From assembly GCF_932526225.1 (NCBI RefSeq), contig NC_064034.1:14582887-14646886 (forward strand): a DNA stretch of 64,000 bases, read 5' to 3'. Shown here piece after piece: positions 28,976 to 40,870 of this stretch (its first letter is position 1; every line of letters begins with the position of its first letter). The notes below the pieces were generated by a model. The model did no database searches and was not told the DNA's origin. It saw only the letters and a program-made list of their open reading frames with translations. The stretch is from Nematostella vectensis (Eukaryota > Cnidaria > Anthozoa > Actiniaria > Edwardsiidae). A program made the position numbers and the translations under genes.

Positions 28976-29413
28976 AAACGACCAAGTCTTTGCTTATTTT
29001 CGCTTAATAATTTAACAAATATTATGATATTTCTGTTTTTGACGACATCAACGATTTCACAGATAAAAGCAACAAATTGTTATACCCCCCTTCCCCCCAC
29101 CCTTGACATCTACATGACACATAACAAGTTTAGTTGTCATACGATGTTTCGGATTCAAGGAAGTTTTACTTTCAGTGACGTCATCGATGACGTCACGTGA
29201 CCATCTCATAGCACCCCAACATACATGACATCTACCGAGTTTGGTTGTCATACGACCTTTTTTTATAAATATTTTCTATTTTGATGACGTCAGCATACTT
29301 TTGCTTCTAGTGACATCATCGATGACGTCACAAATCATCATATTTTTCTCCTTGACACAAACATGACACCTGCCAAGTTTGGTTGTGAAACAATGTTTCT
29401 TTCAAGAGATATG

Positions 29414-29489
29414 AACGTTTTTGCTTTTAATCACGTTTTTGCTTTTAATCACGTTTTTGCTTTTAATCACGTTTTTGCTTTTAATCACG
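29414..29489. repeat. 18-bp minisatellite, four copies
   Basis: ACGTTTTTGCTTTTAATC repeated four times within one satellite unit. Confidence 0.85.
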
Positions 29490-29733
29490 TTTTAAGTGAG
29501 GTCATCGATGATGTCACAATCACGTGACTATATTGTTGAGCCCACCTTGACACATACATGACACATAATAAGTTTAGTTGTCATATGATGTTTCGTTTAG
29601 GAGATATGAATATAGATATGATATCGGGATAGTTTTTCATCGAAGACGTCATGCATCACGTGACCTTATCTTGGCACCGCGCTTGACAGATACATGGCAC
29701 CAGGGGCTCATAAGTAGAGGCAATCAACTTCCT

Positions 29734-30328
29734 CACCTAATGCTTATCTGTAGCAAGCCAAAGTTGCGCAAATTGGCAGGAAAGGATTTGACAGTCAGCA
29801 CAGAAAATGGCCAGCTTGAATGTGTCAATGAAGTTAAACTGCTTGGCATAAGATTAGACAACTCCTTAACCTGGGACAACCACCTCAAGTACATTCACAA
29901 TAAGATCTCCAAGCGACTAGGCTTGTTAAAAAGGACAAAGAAATTCCTGTCACTTAAAGCAAGAACCCTGTTCTACCATTCGCTCATACAGCCAATATTA
30001 GACTATGATGCTATCGTCTGGGGCTCGACCAAAAAGCAACACATCGATGATATGGTCAAGTTCCAGAAACGATGTGCGCGGGTTATCCTCGATAAGAAAT
30101 GGGATGCATCTTCAAAACCACTTTTTGAAGAACTAAATATTGTCCCCTTCGACAAAGGAATAATATACCTACAACTTGTTTTGCTCTTTAAGGCAATGAA
30201 CAATATGAACCCCTGCTATATCAGAGATATGTTCGTTAAGTGTAGTGATGTACATAACAAGAACACTAAAAATGCAGCAAACCATAACTTAGTACTTCCA
30301 AAGGCTCGGACTACATTAGCAAAAAAAC
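29734..30328 (+). pseudogene. C-terminal fragment of a non-LTR reverse transcriptase
   Basis: NEVKLLGIRLDNSLTWDNHL, KISKRLGLLKRTKKF, LFYHSLIQPILDYDAIVWG, MVKFQKRCARVIL and a C-terminal region with NPCYIRDMF. This is the RT thumb and tail of a CR1-like element; the catalytic part is missing. The frame runs into the microsatellite, which may be the tail of the inserted LINE 3' end. Confidence 0.75.
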
Positions 30329-30528
<200 letters not shown>

Positions 30529-30545
30529 ATTCTTGTACTATATAG

Positions 30546-30932
30546 GTGTCACGGCGTTTCCTAGGATCAGGCTATTTTTAGACGCGCGGATTAGCCAATC
30601 AGATGCGACCTTAGTGCTTACGTTTTGGCTGAGCTCAACTGCACGCGCAGTCACAGACAAAAAGCTGTTTTCTCTTCGGTACTTTGACTTTTGTTGCTCT
30701 CTTCTTCAATGATGAATCCAGTTTTACCTACGAATTTAAATTCTGGCATGCAATTCTTTTGTTGAACAAACAAAACCGACGGATGATGGACAAATAAATA
30801 TTCTTCCTAACTGAAATTTTCGCGTACAGCCTCACGTCACTAGCGCGCGCGACCAACGTCAACGTAGCTGATTGGCCCGTTCGTGCGCGCGCGTCTAAAA
30901 ATAGCCTTATCCTAGGAAACGCAGTGACACTT
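30546..30932. mobile_element. long-stem hairpin MITE
   Basis: GTGTCACGGCGTTTCCTAGG with AGGCTATTTTTAGACGCGC and CCAATCAG at the left is mirrored at the right by CTGATTGG, GCGCGTCTAAAAATAGCC and CCTAGGAAACGCAGTGACAC, a stem of about 60 bp. The right end plus adjoining ATGATTGCCCCTACTTATGAGC is repeated at 59285-59390. Confidence 0.75.
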
Positions 30933-31519
30933 ATATAATGCAGATGATTGCCCCTACTTATGAGCCCCTGAAGGCACCTACACCAAGCTTGGTTGTTATA
31001 CAATGTTTCTTTCACGAGATATGAATGTTTTTTTATTTTTATTTTGATGACGTCAGCATGTTTTCCTTCTAGTGACGTCATCGATGAGAAATCGTCACAT
31101 ATAAAGAAAACGTTGTCGTTTTGGGGGTCTGGTACCTAGAAATCTTAGTTTCTTTTTAGAGAACTTCTCCATTGACTAAAGATGGTCATAGTCACTGTTT
31201 TTCTTTTCTGATTACAAGTCTTAAAATTTACAAAGCACCTGTGGTACGACAGCCTTGAAAATGACAACAAATCATGCAGTTCTTACAAATAAGGAATATA
31301 TAAGTTTCCTTATGTGGAATTGACCGCATTTGGCAAAAACGACAATTTATGGCTAAATTTTCTTGATATGCCAATCACGTGACCACAGCCCTGCACCTCC
31401 ATTGACACATACATGACACCTGCCAAGTTTGGTTGTCGGACGGACGGACATCGCGTCACGAAAACTCGAGTCGATGGGTTACCAATTTTTGTTACCATAT
31501 TTGTTTTAAATACCAATTT

Positions 31520-31565
31520 TTCCTAGGTATGGGGCTCCGCTCACGCGGCGCTTGGGAGCTCCGCT
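31520..31565. repeat. GGGGCTCCGC foldback
   Basis: GGGGCTCCGCTCACGCGGCG then CTTGGGAGCTCCGCTAATAA; may be a relative of the GCTCCGC MITE ends. Confidence 0.35.
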
Positions 31566-31779
31566 AATAAAAAAAAGTAATAAATAAGAGATAAAGTTGA
31601 TTACCTAGGCAAGGTGGCCGCTGAGCTTGGATTATCCCTAGTAAATGTTTATCGGTAAATCTTTGCCTTTAAAAAAAACTGTCGGCGGGATAAACGTTTC
31701 ATAACCCACTCGTGACTAGGCTTTTCCATATTTAAATTTTACTCATGTTATCGACTGTTTATTCCTAAGTGTCGACACT

Positions 31780-33987
31780 ATGGCCAAGACCGAGACAGCA
31801 GACCCGTTCCGACAACGTAATCTGGTAAGAGAATTTCTTGGAATTTCTAAATTCTAACGGATTTGATATCTGAAGGATCGCTAACGAAATCCCCCATAAA
31901 AGCCAAAGCCAAGCCAAATCCTCTAAAAAAGCAACAACAAACAAGTAGCCTTGACTAAAAGACACTGAGAAAAACAGCTGGCAAAGCCAAATGGCCGGAA
32001 AAATATCGAGCAGGGAAAAATCTGTTACCTTCCAGTCAGATACCAAATGACCGGTGCCGGAATTAGACAGCGCTATTACGTCGTATGTGACTTGCCCGCA
32101 ACGCGCCTACAGCTCGGGCTAAACATGTCGTAGACAGGTCGCATACGACTAAATCGTGCTGTCTTAATTAGCCTTTATAGTTCTAGACTTCGGATCTCAA
32201 AGTTATAACCAGTAAAACCTCTCTATGACAGCGCCTATACACCTATTTCAAACAACGTAGCACTCGGAGAGTTCATATGTGCAGTGCTTCACGGGTATCA
32301 AATACATAAGCAAATAAGCGCAAATAAAGGAAATCGAGGCTTTGAAGGCTGTAAAATTGTTGTACACGTTCCTATACACATTCATATGGCTTTCAGATAC
32401 CAGGATTCAGCCATTTATACGCTACCCATGCGGGCTATGATACATCGATTTCCGAGTGGCACGTTATTTGAAATAGGTGTATAATCGAACACTCGATCAA
32501 CCATCCCTTTCTCACCACTTCTTGTTTTTCGACCAGGTTTATTTCTAGTTGATTAAATCTAATAAACAGAATAAGACTCAGGGCGGATCTAGGTTATTCT
32601 CCGAGGAGGCTACAAAACGTGGCCAAACGCAAAAAACAGTGACATAATGTTTCAGAGTGGCTCAATTTATTAAAGTTGTCTGCTTCTAAGCAAAGAATAA
32701 TTTTGCTGAACCAAAGGTTTTGCCCACTAGAAAAGGAAACAAGAGCATTTATTATTTTATTTAGAAAGGGCAGGCGTAGAATTGAGCTTTGTTGTCTGAA
32801 ATGAATGTTTTTTCTTCCTTGTATACACTATAAACATCTTTCCCGACTGTGTCATTGTAGCAGAAATAATTCAAGTGTCAAGTTAAATAATGATTATATA
32901 GTAAGTATATAAAAAAGGGAAAACTTTCAATTCCGACAACAAAGCTCAATTCAGAAATCGCTTGCATTTTCTAATAGTCAATAGATAGTCAACCAGGACG
33001 AGGACAAGTAGTCTAATTGTTTTAGTATAAATCCACTCACATACTACCTTCGAAAAAAAATACGATTTTAACAATTCTCAGTAATAAATAACCGCTTTTG
33101 GCACGAAAACGCCGGCTTTTTCGCTACTCGCTATCTATGGCTCTCTGTTTAGTGGCCAGCGAGCATGAGACCTCTCGGACGGCTCGCTGGCCATACTAAA
33201 TAGAAAGACGTTCTATGGAACCAGGGTATACTGGAGTACTGGAGCCAATTAAATTGCGAGATTTGTGATGGTATGTGAGTGAATTTATACTAAACAAATA
33301 TAGGATACTTTGAACTCACTAGGCTGGCGATCTATTGGATTATTTGAATAAATTGGAAACTGTCGGGCATTTAGTCCATTGAAGACCTGTCCCGTGGTAC
33401 AGCGGTTTACTGTACTGCACACGAGTAGATAACTCACGTTATTATGTCTTCTAGCGGGCAGGTTTCATTGGACTGGTCTTACTCGGAGGGACCTCGCTGA
33501 TTATCTTTGTTTTTTTTTTATCTCTACGAGAACGAACCAAATTTCAATGCTATCTTACATACTTGACGGTAAGCATTCAAAAGCCGCGCAAGGGAAATTT
33601 GGGAAGCTTTCTTTCATTCCTGACGCCCTATATTCTTTAAACTTCCCCTAATCACCCCCTTCCCCTTCTTCAAGTGCTTATTTACCCCTATAAAATCAAG
33701 CTATGCAAACAATACAATATATTCTGTTACCCTTTGCTTTTTTTAATTCATTTTACGACTATAACACTGAGAACTTGAATTTATGTTTGTGTTTCAGACA
33801 TTAGCACTTCTTATTCTTCTGGTAGGTCTCGTTTTATTCGTTATGAGAATTGGGCGATGGATAACAATTTTTTTAATCTCCTGAGCGGTCAAATCAAAAT
33901 GATGATTCCATTTGTTTTCAGCTGGGGGTTTTCAACGGATCTTCTCTGTTAAAGATTCTGACGAGAGCTCTTTATCTTTATACTCTG
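31780..33987 (+). CDS. 5' exons of DUF229-family host gene (type II membrane anchor)
   Basis: Four exons are predicted from coding phase and splice sites. Exon 1, 31780-31824, reads MAKTETADPFRQRNL with donor GTAAGA. Exon 2, 33455-33568, starts after TTCTAG and reads RAGFIGLVLLGGTSLIIFVF then LSLRERTKFQCYLTYLT, an N-terminal membrane anchor, with donor GTAAGC. Exon 3, 33798-33821, is a 24-nt exon (TLALLILL). Exon 4, 33922-33987, reads LGVFNGSSLLKILTRALYLY. All four are phase 0. The next exon (35935) needs one extra base upstream, so one junction is mis-set or an exon is missed. Exons 3 and 4 are hydrophobic and could instead be alternative exons. The link to the downstream DUF229 exons is by strand, order and phase. 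Confidence 0.5.
33148..33200. repeat. inverted repeat AGTGGCCAGCGAGC
   Basis: TTTAGTGGCCAGCGAGC and GCTCGCTGGCCATACTAAA flank an 18-bp loop in intron 1. Confidence 0.6.
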
Positions 33988-34123
33988 GTGAGTGATAATA
34001 CACCATTCTTTATGGTCTCCCAAGGAAAAGTGTAGAATCCCGCTAGTAAGGCCTAACAGGATTGGCTAGATTATCACATTGTTCTATTGTATTCTTGTTC
34101 TTCGTCTGTGTTGCATTAATCCA

Positions 34124-34282
34124 CAGGAGGGTAGCCAGGAGGGTGGCCAAGGGGGCCCGGGCCCCCCTTTTAGCAGCCAAAAATACAGTAAATGTATGAG
34201 ACATTATCTAAAATACAGGAGAAAATGCCTTGAAAGAGCCTTTTGGGCCCTCTCCTTGTTAAAAATCCTGGCTACGCCGCTG
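34124..34282. mobile_element. MITE in intron 4
   Basis: Left end CAGGAGGGTAGCCAGGAGGG; right end complementary to CAGCGGCGTAGCCAGGATTT. About 159 bp, non-coding. Confidence 0.5.
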
Positions 34283-34360
34283 ATACAATGTGGTGAAACT
34301 TTCGATAGCTTCTTGAGATATGGTGGGGCTTATACGCGAACAAAATCTGTTTTTGCTAAT

Positions 34361-35330
34361 ATCTCCCAAAGAGAAATAGCTATGATAACCAAACTTAGCA
34401 ACTACAACATTGATGTCGGTCTGAGATTATTTCATATAATGTTGCCATGGCAAACCATATTAAGGAGGCTAAAGGCCCAATTTGCAATTTTTACGTTCAA
34501 GCCAAAATGGGAAATACACAACGACAATAGAGAAATCCATTTAAAAATGGTATATTAATTGTATATGAATAAAAAAATGGTATATTAATCGTCATGAAAT
34601 TCCCCACATCATGCTATCTTTTAATCGTGTCCAGCGTCACGTGACCGTGAGAACCGTTGAAACCGTTTGTATTTCAGCTAATGTTGTGGGTGGACAGCCT
34701 TAAAAGAGGCAGTATGATATGAAGACTACTATAAGGATTGAAAATATGCATTTACATTCGAAATCCACTATGCTTCTGTATTCCTCATTTTCCATTGAAA
34801 TTAGTGGTTTCATTAGCACCTTGTGTCCCCAAGATATTGATGAAAATCTCCCAAAGAGAAATAGCTATGATAACCAAACTTAGCAACTACAACATTGATG
34901 TCGGTCTGAGATTATTTCATATAATGTTGCCATGGCAAACCATATTAAGGAGGCTAAAGGCCCAATTTGCAATTTTTACGTTCAAGCCAAAATGGGAAAT
35001 ACACAACGACAATAGAGAAATCCATTTAAAAATGATATATTAATTGTATATTAATAAAAAAATGGTATATTAATCGTCATGAAATTCCCCACATCATGCT
35101 ATCTTTTAATCGTGTCCAGCGTCACGTGACCGTGAGAACCGTTGAAACCGTTTGTATTTCAGCTAATGTTGTGGGTGGACAGCCTTAAAAGAGGCAGTAT
35201 GATATGAAGACTACTATAAGGATTGAAAATATGCATTTACATTCGAAATCCACTATGCTTCTGTATTCCTCATTTTCCATTGAAATTAGTGGTTTCATTA
35301 GCACCTTGTGTCCCCGAGATATTGATGAAA
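34361..35330. repeat. 485-bp tandem duplication
   Basis: Two nearly identical copies, 34361-34845 and 34846-35330, in an intron of the DUF229 gene. Both begin ATCTCCCAAAGAGAAATAGC. The 60-codon frame repeated in each has no domain. Confidence 0.85.
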
Positions 35331-35627
35331 ATGTGTTTTTCAATGTATAAGCCTGTAAGTCAGGCCTTAATATACCTGAAGGAGAAATTGTACCTTTTTT
35401 CATTCAAGTAACTAGCGAGCTCTACCCAAAATGCAATCACTTTTGCGGTGGTTTCCTCCCAATAAAAGGTCTCTGAAAAGGTTCCTTCAAGATTGGAAAA
35501 GTTTGTGGATAGGACTTGTTTTTATTGTAAGGCCAGATATGTGAATTAAGAACGTCTCAAGCCGACATGTAAAATAATTGCCACCTCTGGCGCACAAATA
35601 AATCAGACAACAACCAGGGCATGGTTC

Positions 35628-35713
35628 CTAGAAAGCAGGTTTGGCTGTTAGCGTTAACCCAGGGATTAGCATGGTTATGGTTAACCCTGGATTAGCATTA
35701 ACATGCTTTCTAG
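35628..35713. repeat. 86-bp foldback repeat
   Basis: CTAGAAAGCA at the left and TGCTTTCTAG at the right, with inner GTTAACCC..GGGATTAGCA and TTAACCCTGGATTAGCATTAA repeats. Confidence 0.6.
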
Positions 35714-35934
35714 CAAACAAGGCTAGACCACTAAATGTACCACTGCTCGAGCAGTCTTACATTGTCAGATAGGAATTTTTATTCACTTTCCATACTTCAA
35801 AGTTGAGCGGTGTCGTAGCATAATAACCGGGATGCTTCACCAACTTTTTCCTGATGCAGGTCTTCCTAGTGTGGGATCCTTTTCTAAGTCTTATCATCAT
35901 TGGATAAAAGTTCTATGAATTTTTCTCCTTTCAG

Positions 35935-37111
35935 ATAGGGTTCTCCTGTCCGCTTCCTTTTTAGCGAATAATCCGAATGGGACCTATCACGATAAGTCAC
36001 CTTGTTACTACACTCGACTTCGGAAAGCTCCCAAGAAACCTGAAGAATCTGCCTCTAATGACCAGAAGACAGCGAAATGCCGTAAACACGAGTGAGTCAC
36101 GGCAATTTTTTGAAATGGGGCAGACCATAACATGAATACATTTTCGGGTGGTTGTAGGAGGTTGTGTGGGGCAAACAATTCTGGAAATTCTGGGAAGAGT
36201 GGCAAGTTTAGAATAAATAAGGAAAGTAAGTATGGAAAGTATAAATTAGGAAAAGTAAGGACAACTTGACCGTCTTGGGGATCTTTGCGGTGCTAAGGGC
36301 CTGTGAGGACAGGCAAAGCGACAAAAAGTTTAAACAAGATGCCCAAATTTTCTGAGAATTCCATACTTCAAAAAAGAACAAAGGTGACCTTGGGGAGGAA
36401 GGGACAATGTCCTCGAAGCAAAGGATGGGTAAGAAGTATATTTTTACCCCATATTATTTTGCCTTCAGACCAAGTGCAAAATCATGTGAGGAAGCCAACA
36501 AATATTTCAATAATCCTAACTACGACCCAACACCTAGAAGATGCAGCACGAAGAATAACGAAGATATCTGCCAGGTCATAAGCTACAGCAGAAGCGAGTC
36601 GCCAGACTTCAAATGTGACGTCACAGTATGCGGGGGGTCCCTTGTTTCCATCACAAAGGTCGATGCGAAGACGGGTCTGGTGGCTTCGGCAATATATGAA
36701 CCCCTTCGATGTCAATAAAGTCAAGGAAATGGCAAAAAAGGTTCTGGATGAGGGGTTCTCCTTCGTGTTTCTCCGTTGCAATGGGTTTCAACAAGTGCTG
36801 ATGTTCCCACCTAAGCGAATACAGCCAAAAGTCCCTTTGAAAAAGAGAATTAATATTAATATAGTCGTGGTTGACTCTGTCGCAAGGACGCACTTTTTCC
36901 GGGCGATGAAGAGATCTGTGTCTGCCATGCGGGAGATTATTTATGACGACACCATTCCGGCAACTGTACTGGACTTTGAGTTTTTCCACGGAATCAGCAT
37001 GCACACCTTTGATAACATCCGACCGCTGTTTTCAAGCAACAGCAGCAGCGAGTCGCCAGACTTCAAATGTGACGTCACAGTATGCGGGGGGTCCCTTGTT
37101 TCCATCACAAA
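35935..37111 (+). pseudogene. middle exons of DUF229 gene with frameshift and 65-bp duplication
   Basis: Exon 35935-36091 (NNPNGTYHDKSPCYYTRLRK, donor GTGAGT) joins in phase to the exon at 36469 (acceptor GCCTTCAG; SAKSCEEANKYF, RRCSTKNNEDICQVI, KCDVTVCGGSLVSI, AKTGLVASAIYEPL). At about 36703 the frame shifts by one base and continues with DVNKVKEMAKKVLDEGFSFV, VLMFPPK, INIVVVDSVARTHFFRAMK (the DUF229 metal-site segment, DSVAR), and LDFEFFHGISMHTFDN. At 37047-37111 the 65 bp of 36593-36657 appear again, followed by a stop; the rest of the catalytic domain that should come next is missing. The family is alkaline-phosphatase/sulfatase-like. The copy looks broken, unless this is an assembly fault. 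Confidence 0.7.
36593..36657. repeat. 65-bp exact direct repeat (with 37047-37111)
   Basis: The copies are identical base for base from AGCGAGTCGCCAGACTTCAA to CCATCACAAA, 454 bp apart. Confidence 0.95.
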
Positions 37112-37139
37112 TACATCATAAGGCGCAAGCGCGGCCCCT

Positions 37140-37683
37140 CTGATCTCGTACCAGCACTTCAACATGGGGCATACTCCCACAGGGACGCGCGTCACTAACG
37201 ATGACGAGCCGTTAGCGCAGTTTCTTAACGCAATCGCGAACGACCCGAACACGCTCACGAAAGTGCTTTCGGATCACGGGCTCACGCGCACATCATACGC
37301 AAGCACAGACGAAGGCCAAAACGAGCTATACAGTCCATTCCTTTTTATGGTACTGCCTAATCACGTAGCTTTTTTACTTGGGAAACAGAGAGTTGAGGCT
37401 TTATTAAAGAACCAACAACGGATCTTCACAACATTAGACTTGCATAAAGCGCTGATGTCTCTTCACAGTACGGATAAGCCATCAAGTAATTATAAACAAG
37501 CGGGGATATTTGCTAAAATCTCTGCGGACAGGACGTGCTCTGATCTATCGTTGTCGCCGTTGGCGCGCTGTCGCTGCAAAGGCTGGGACGAGACGGCTGA
37601 GGAGAACTCGCCACGGGTCAAATGGCTGGCGGAGTTTGCAGTAGGCACGCTCAATGACCTCATACAAGAGCAGTACGTGAAAG
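37140..37683 (+). CDS. DUF229 gene, C-terminal catalytic exon(s)
   Basis: The frame reads YQHFNMGHTPTGTRVTNDDE, an HT-containing segment near the second metal site, then PNTLTKVLSDHGLTRTSY (a DHG motif as in the phosphatase/sulfatase fold), ELYSPFLFMVLPNH, NQQRIFTTLDLHKALMSL and CRCKGWDE, WLAEFAVGTLNDLIQEQYVK. It ends at AAAG with donor GTCAGT at 37684. This is the conserved C-terminal half of DUF229 proteins. The upstream acceptor is not certain because the preceding segment is rearranged. Confidence 0.75.
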
Positions 37684-37689
37684 GTCAGT

Positions 37690-37925
37690 ATAACAAGTCC
37701 AAAATAAGATATCTCGTATGCATCATGTATGACGGATTGTATGCATCATGTATGACGGCGTGGCCCACGGAAAACTCGTGGCACCATCCTTTTATTTGAT
37801 AGCTTCCGTCTATCCCTTAATGACGGATTGTTGAGTAAACTTTGGCACACGGAAAACGCCGTGGCCCCTTCTACCGATAGTTTCCGTCTATCCCCAATGA
37901 CGGTTTGTTGACTAACCCGTAGCCC
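37690..37925. repeat. CCGTCTATCCC repeats in last intron
   Basis: TTCCGTCTATCCCTTAATGACGG-like units recur (two main copies, about 37803-37830 and 37886-37912), plus a doubled TATGCATCATGTATGACGG near 37718-37758. Confidence 0.6.
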
Positions 37926-37967
37926 AAGACAAACTCATGACAGAGACTCGTTCACTTTTTTCACCAG

Positions 37968-38587
37968 GTCTATCCGACGCTCAGTCAATCCCGGGAAACT
38001 GCGTGAGCCTGCTTGGCAAATCCTTTTCCTCCATCAGACAAAGAAGTGATGGCAAAAGCAAAGTGACCACATTCGACCTTCACGTGACTGCGCATGCCTC
38101 GGTACCGCTGACCGAAGACGTAGTATTCAAGGTCGCAGTTTCACATGGTGACGGAGTATACCCGGCGCTGAAATCTTACTCCAGACATTCACTGTACAAG
38201 AAATTCAAGAATTGCTCCGACAAACAGGTCGACCTTAAGCTTTGTGTCTGTTCCAACAAACCAAGAACCTGCAATACATCACAATATATGAACGAAGTTA
38301 TTTCCCCCAATGTCTTTGGATCGAAATCAGAAGTGAAGGATATCAGTGGAGGCTGTGTTTTCTTGATAACGCGTTGTCACGGTGGTTTTACCTTGGTGTA
38401 CGAGGTCGCAAACTTGTGTCCTGTTAAGAAGCAAATAGTTTTTGAAGGCTCGGACTATTATGTAGATATTTCCATGAAACTGCCAAGAACCATAGACGCT
38501 GAACCAAACACCGCGTATTTTGTGATATCCGGAGTGCGTAGAATTATGGCATTAAGCTATTTAGAATTTAAGACTCGTGTTGTTTGA
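37968..38587 (+). CDS. DUF229 gene, last exon
   Basis: Acceptor TTTTTTCACCAG at 37956-37967 restores the codon begun at AAAG (37683). The exon reads LSDAQSIPGNCVSLLGKSFS, VTTFDLHVTAHASVPLTEDV, KKFKNCSDKQVDLKLCVC, CNTSQYMNEV and ends with LSYLEFKTRVV, TGA at 38585-38587. Eight or more Cys suggest a disulfide-rich extracellular or luminal beta domain. Intact throughout. Confidence 0.7.
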
Positions 38588-40870
38588 TAAAGATGATTGC
38601 GTAGTGACAAAGACCTCTTATTGCTGGCAAGCATAGGACGCAATTAAAACCCAATGCACAAAAATTAGGTCATTTTAGAACTAGAAGTTTTGATACCATT
38701 CGTATATTTATCATATTCCAAGAAAGGAATTTCCATAGACATGGAAGATTCATTTGAAAACATGTCATAGTAAAAATGAAAAATGAGATGACAAAAATTG
38801 AAAAATGTAAGTTTTTAAAATAACGTATTTATGGTTTATAAAAAAGGAAAACAAAGGGAAACGTATAGGATGTTTATGGGACCAGAGTCTACCTCGCAGA
38901 CTTTCTGGTGTATCGCACGGGTGTACACGCACACGCACAAGCACAAGCACACTAAAAAAAACCAAATTCAATTTGAGCTGTATTCCTTGCTCAGACATGA
39001 GTTGTATGGTGGCTTGTCAAAATCAAGCACCGCCCCCCCCCCCCCCACCATGTCTTGTATTCCTCACCCTCCTTCACAGTATCCGTTTCCTGCTTTTAGA
39101 TCAGAACGAGCACTTTCTAGTACGCTAAGAACCCCTACCTCACAACTATCATTATCAGAAAAAAAAAATGACGCAAAAAGTTGTCTTTTGTATCTTTAAG
39201 ACCAGCGGTCTGAGTTCGTCGAGATTTCTCGGAAAAATGAAGTTTGGGTGCCCTAGCTCAAAATTAAACTGGTAATAGGTATAAGTGACCATGGTATCCT
39301 GTGAAAGTTTGAAGCAATTTGGATAAATATTTTTGGCGATAGAAGCCGAAAAGTAATTTTTCGTCTCCCGCACCCGGATTTGAGACAATTTCGTGGTTGT
39401 TAGAAAAAGACTAAAAACCGGTTCGCAACGCGTGATAAAACAACTGCAACTTATATAAACCTAAAGAATAGATAATAAGGAACTCCGAGGCTGAACGCGA
39501 TTTTATTTTATTTTATGTTTTTAGATGACTTTGAAAAGCCTTGAAATAATTGTGTAATATCGCCAATGAGATGTGGATTTGGCAAAAATGTTTGCATTCA
39601 TCGAAAAGAGCATCATTTCTACTTTTGATATGTGAAATAAAATTTAGGGGCAAATAAAATCCGACTTTTTTACAAGCCGAAATATGACCCCCACTTGACC
39701 CTAATTATAAACAAATGACGACTACTGTATCGCGTTTTCCGCATTCAAACAACGCCTTCAAATCTCCAGAAAAACAAGAAAGAGCGCTCAAATCAAAAGA
39801 AATATACTGTCGGCAATACTCAAATTTAATGGTAATAATTTCATAGCATTTATTGCATTAAATTGCAATTTTTAGGCTCGCGTGATACTATTTTGTTTGC
39901 TGCCATGCATACGTAATTAAAGCGTGACAAGCAAAGCGACAAGCATAAAATACCTCACCATGACTGCAATAAGACTTTTCTGATAATTACTTATTAAAAA
40001 GAAAAACGTCCAAAAGAAGAAAATGAGAGTTTTGCATGTTTTTATTTAATTAGCAAGCGATACTGGCAGAATTTTGTACAGTTTTAAATTGTAATTAAAC
40101 AAAAAGCTTGATCAAATTGTCAAAATTCGCTTATTTTCAAAGCCTTTGTTCAACTACAAATTTGATCAAATAAAAATAAAAATTATGCAAGAACGCTGAG
40201 ACATTTGCGATATTGAGGCCTCTCACGGTAAGCTGTTTTCGTTTTTGGTAAAAGAGAGTATTGAAGTGTAAAAACTTACTCTGGTCTTCACAACAGAACA
40301 CAGGATTACCGACTCAGAAATCTATTTCATCTAACCATGAAAAAATATAATCGGGACCCAAGAAATCGTGGATTTATTTTGCGCAACTACATCTTTGAAT
40401 AACATCCACGAGCGTGGAGGCGATCCCAGTCGCAGTTCCGGGATCGTTTAAGCCCCTACCCCAGCCAGTGGGGTCGAGGAAGGGCTAACCGAGGTCTATT
40501 GCCTATAGTGTCAATATTATGGCATTGCCAACTTACTCATTATTTTCAAATTCCTCGTTCTACTTCATGTGTTTCTCTTCTCAGGCAAGTTTCATTAAAA
40601 AAGTACTCACATATACATAGATATATGCAAAGTTTAGGGTAAGTCCTGATGCGGTCCAGCACATCGCATGAAGTCAAAATATAACTAATTTCAAATAAAA
40701 TTCTTATAGGTGTAAGTGCGTTACAACTTTATAATGAAGTATTGGACACATAAACATAATAAATCATACATATATAAGTAAAAGAGAAGCTATTTGTACA
40801 TAGCTATCATAGCTTTTATTTATTTATGTAGTAAATCTTTCCATTTTTATTCACATGCGTACAATAACAG
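38588..40870. other. intergenic, no gene recognised
   Basis: AT-rich, with a C-run at 39033-39047. Short frames near 38765-39388 lack any domain. Confidence 0.5.

Noticed and set aside
34079-35043. Two similar open frames with a shared 60-residue segment
   Set aside because: They come from a 485-bp intronic duplication with no domain.
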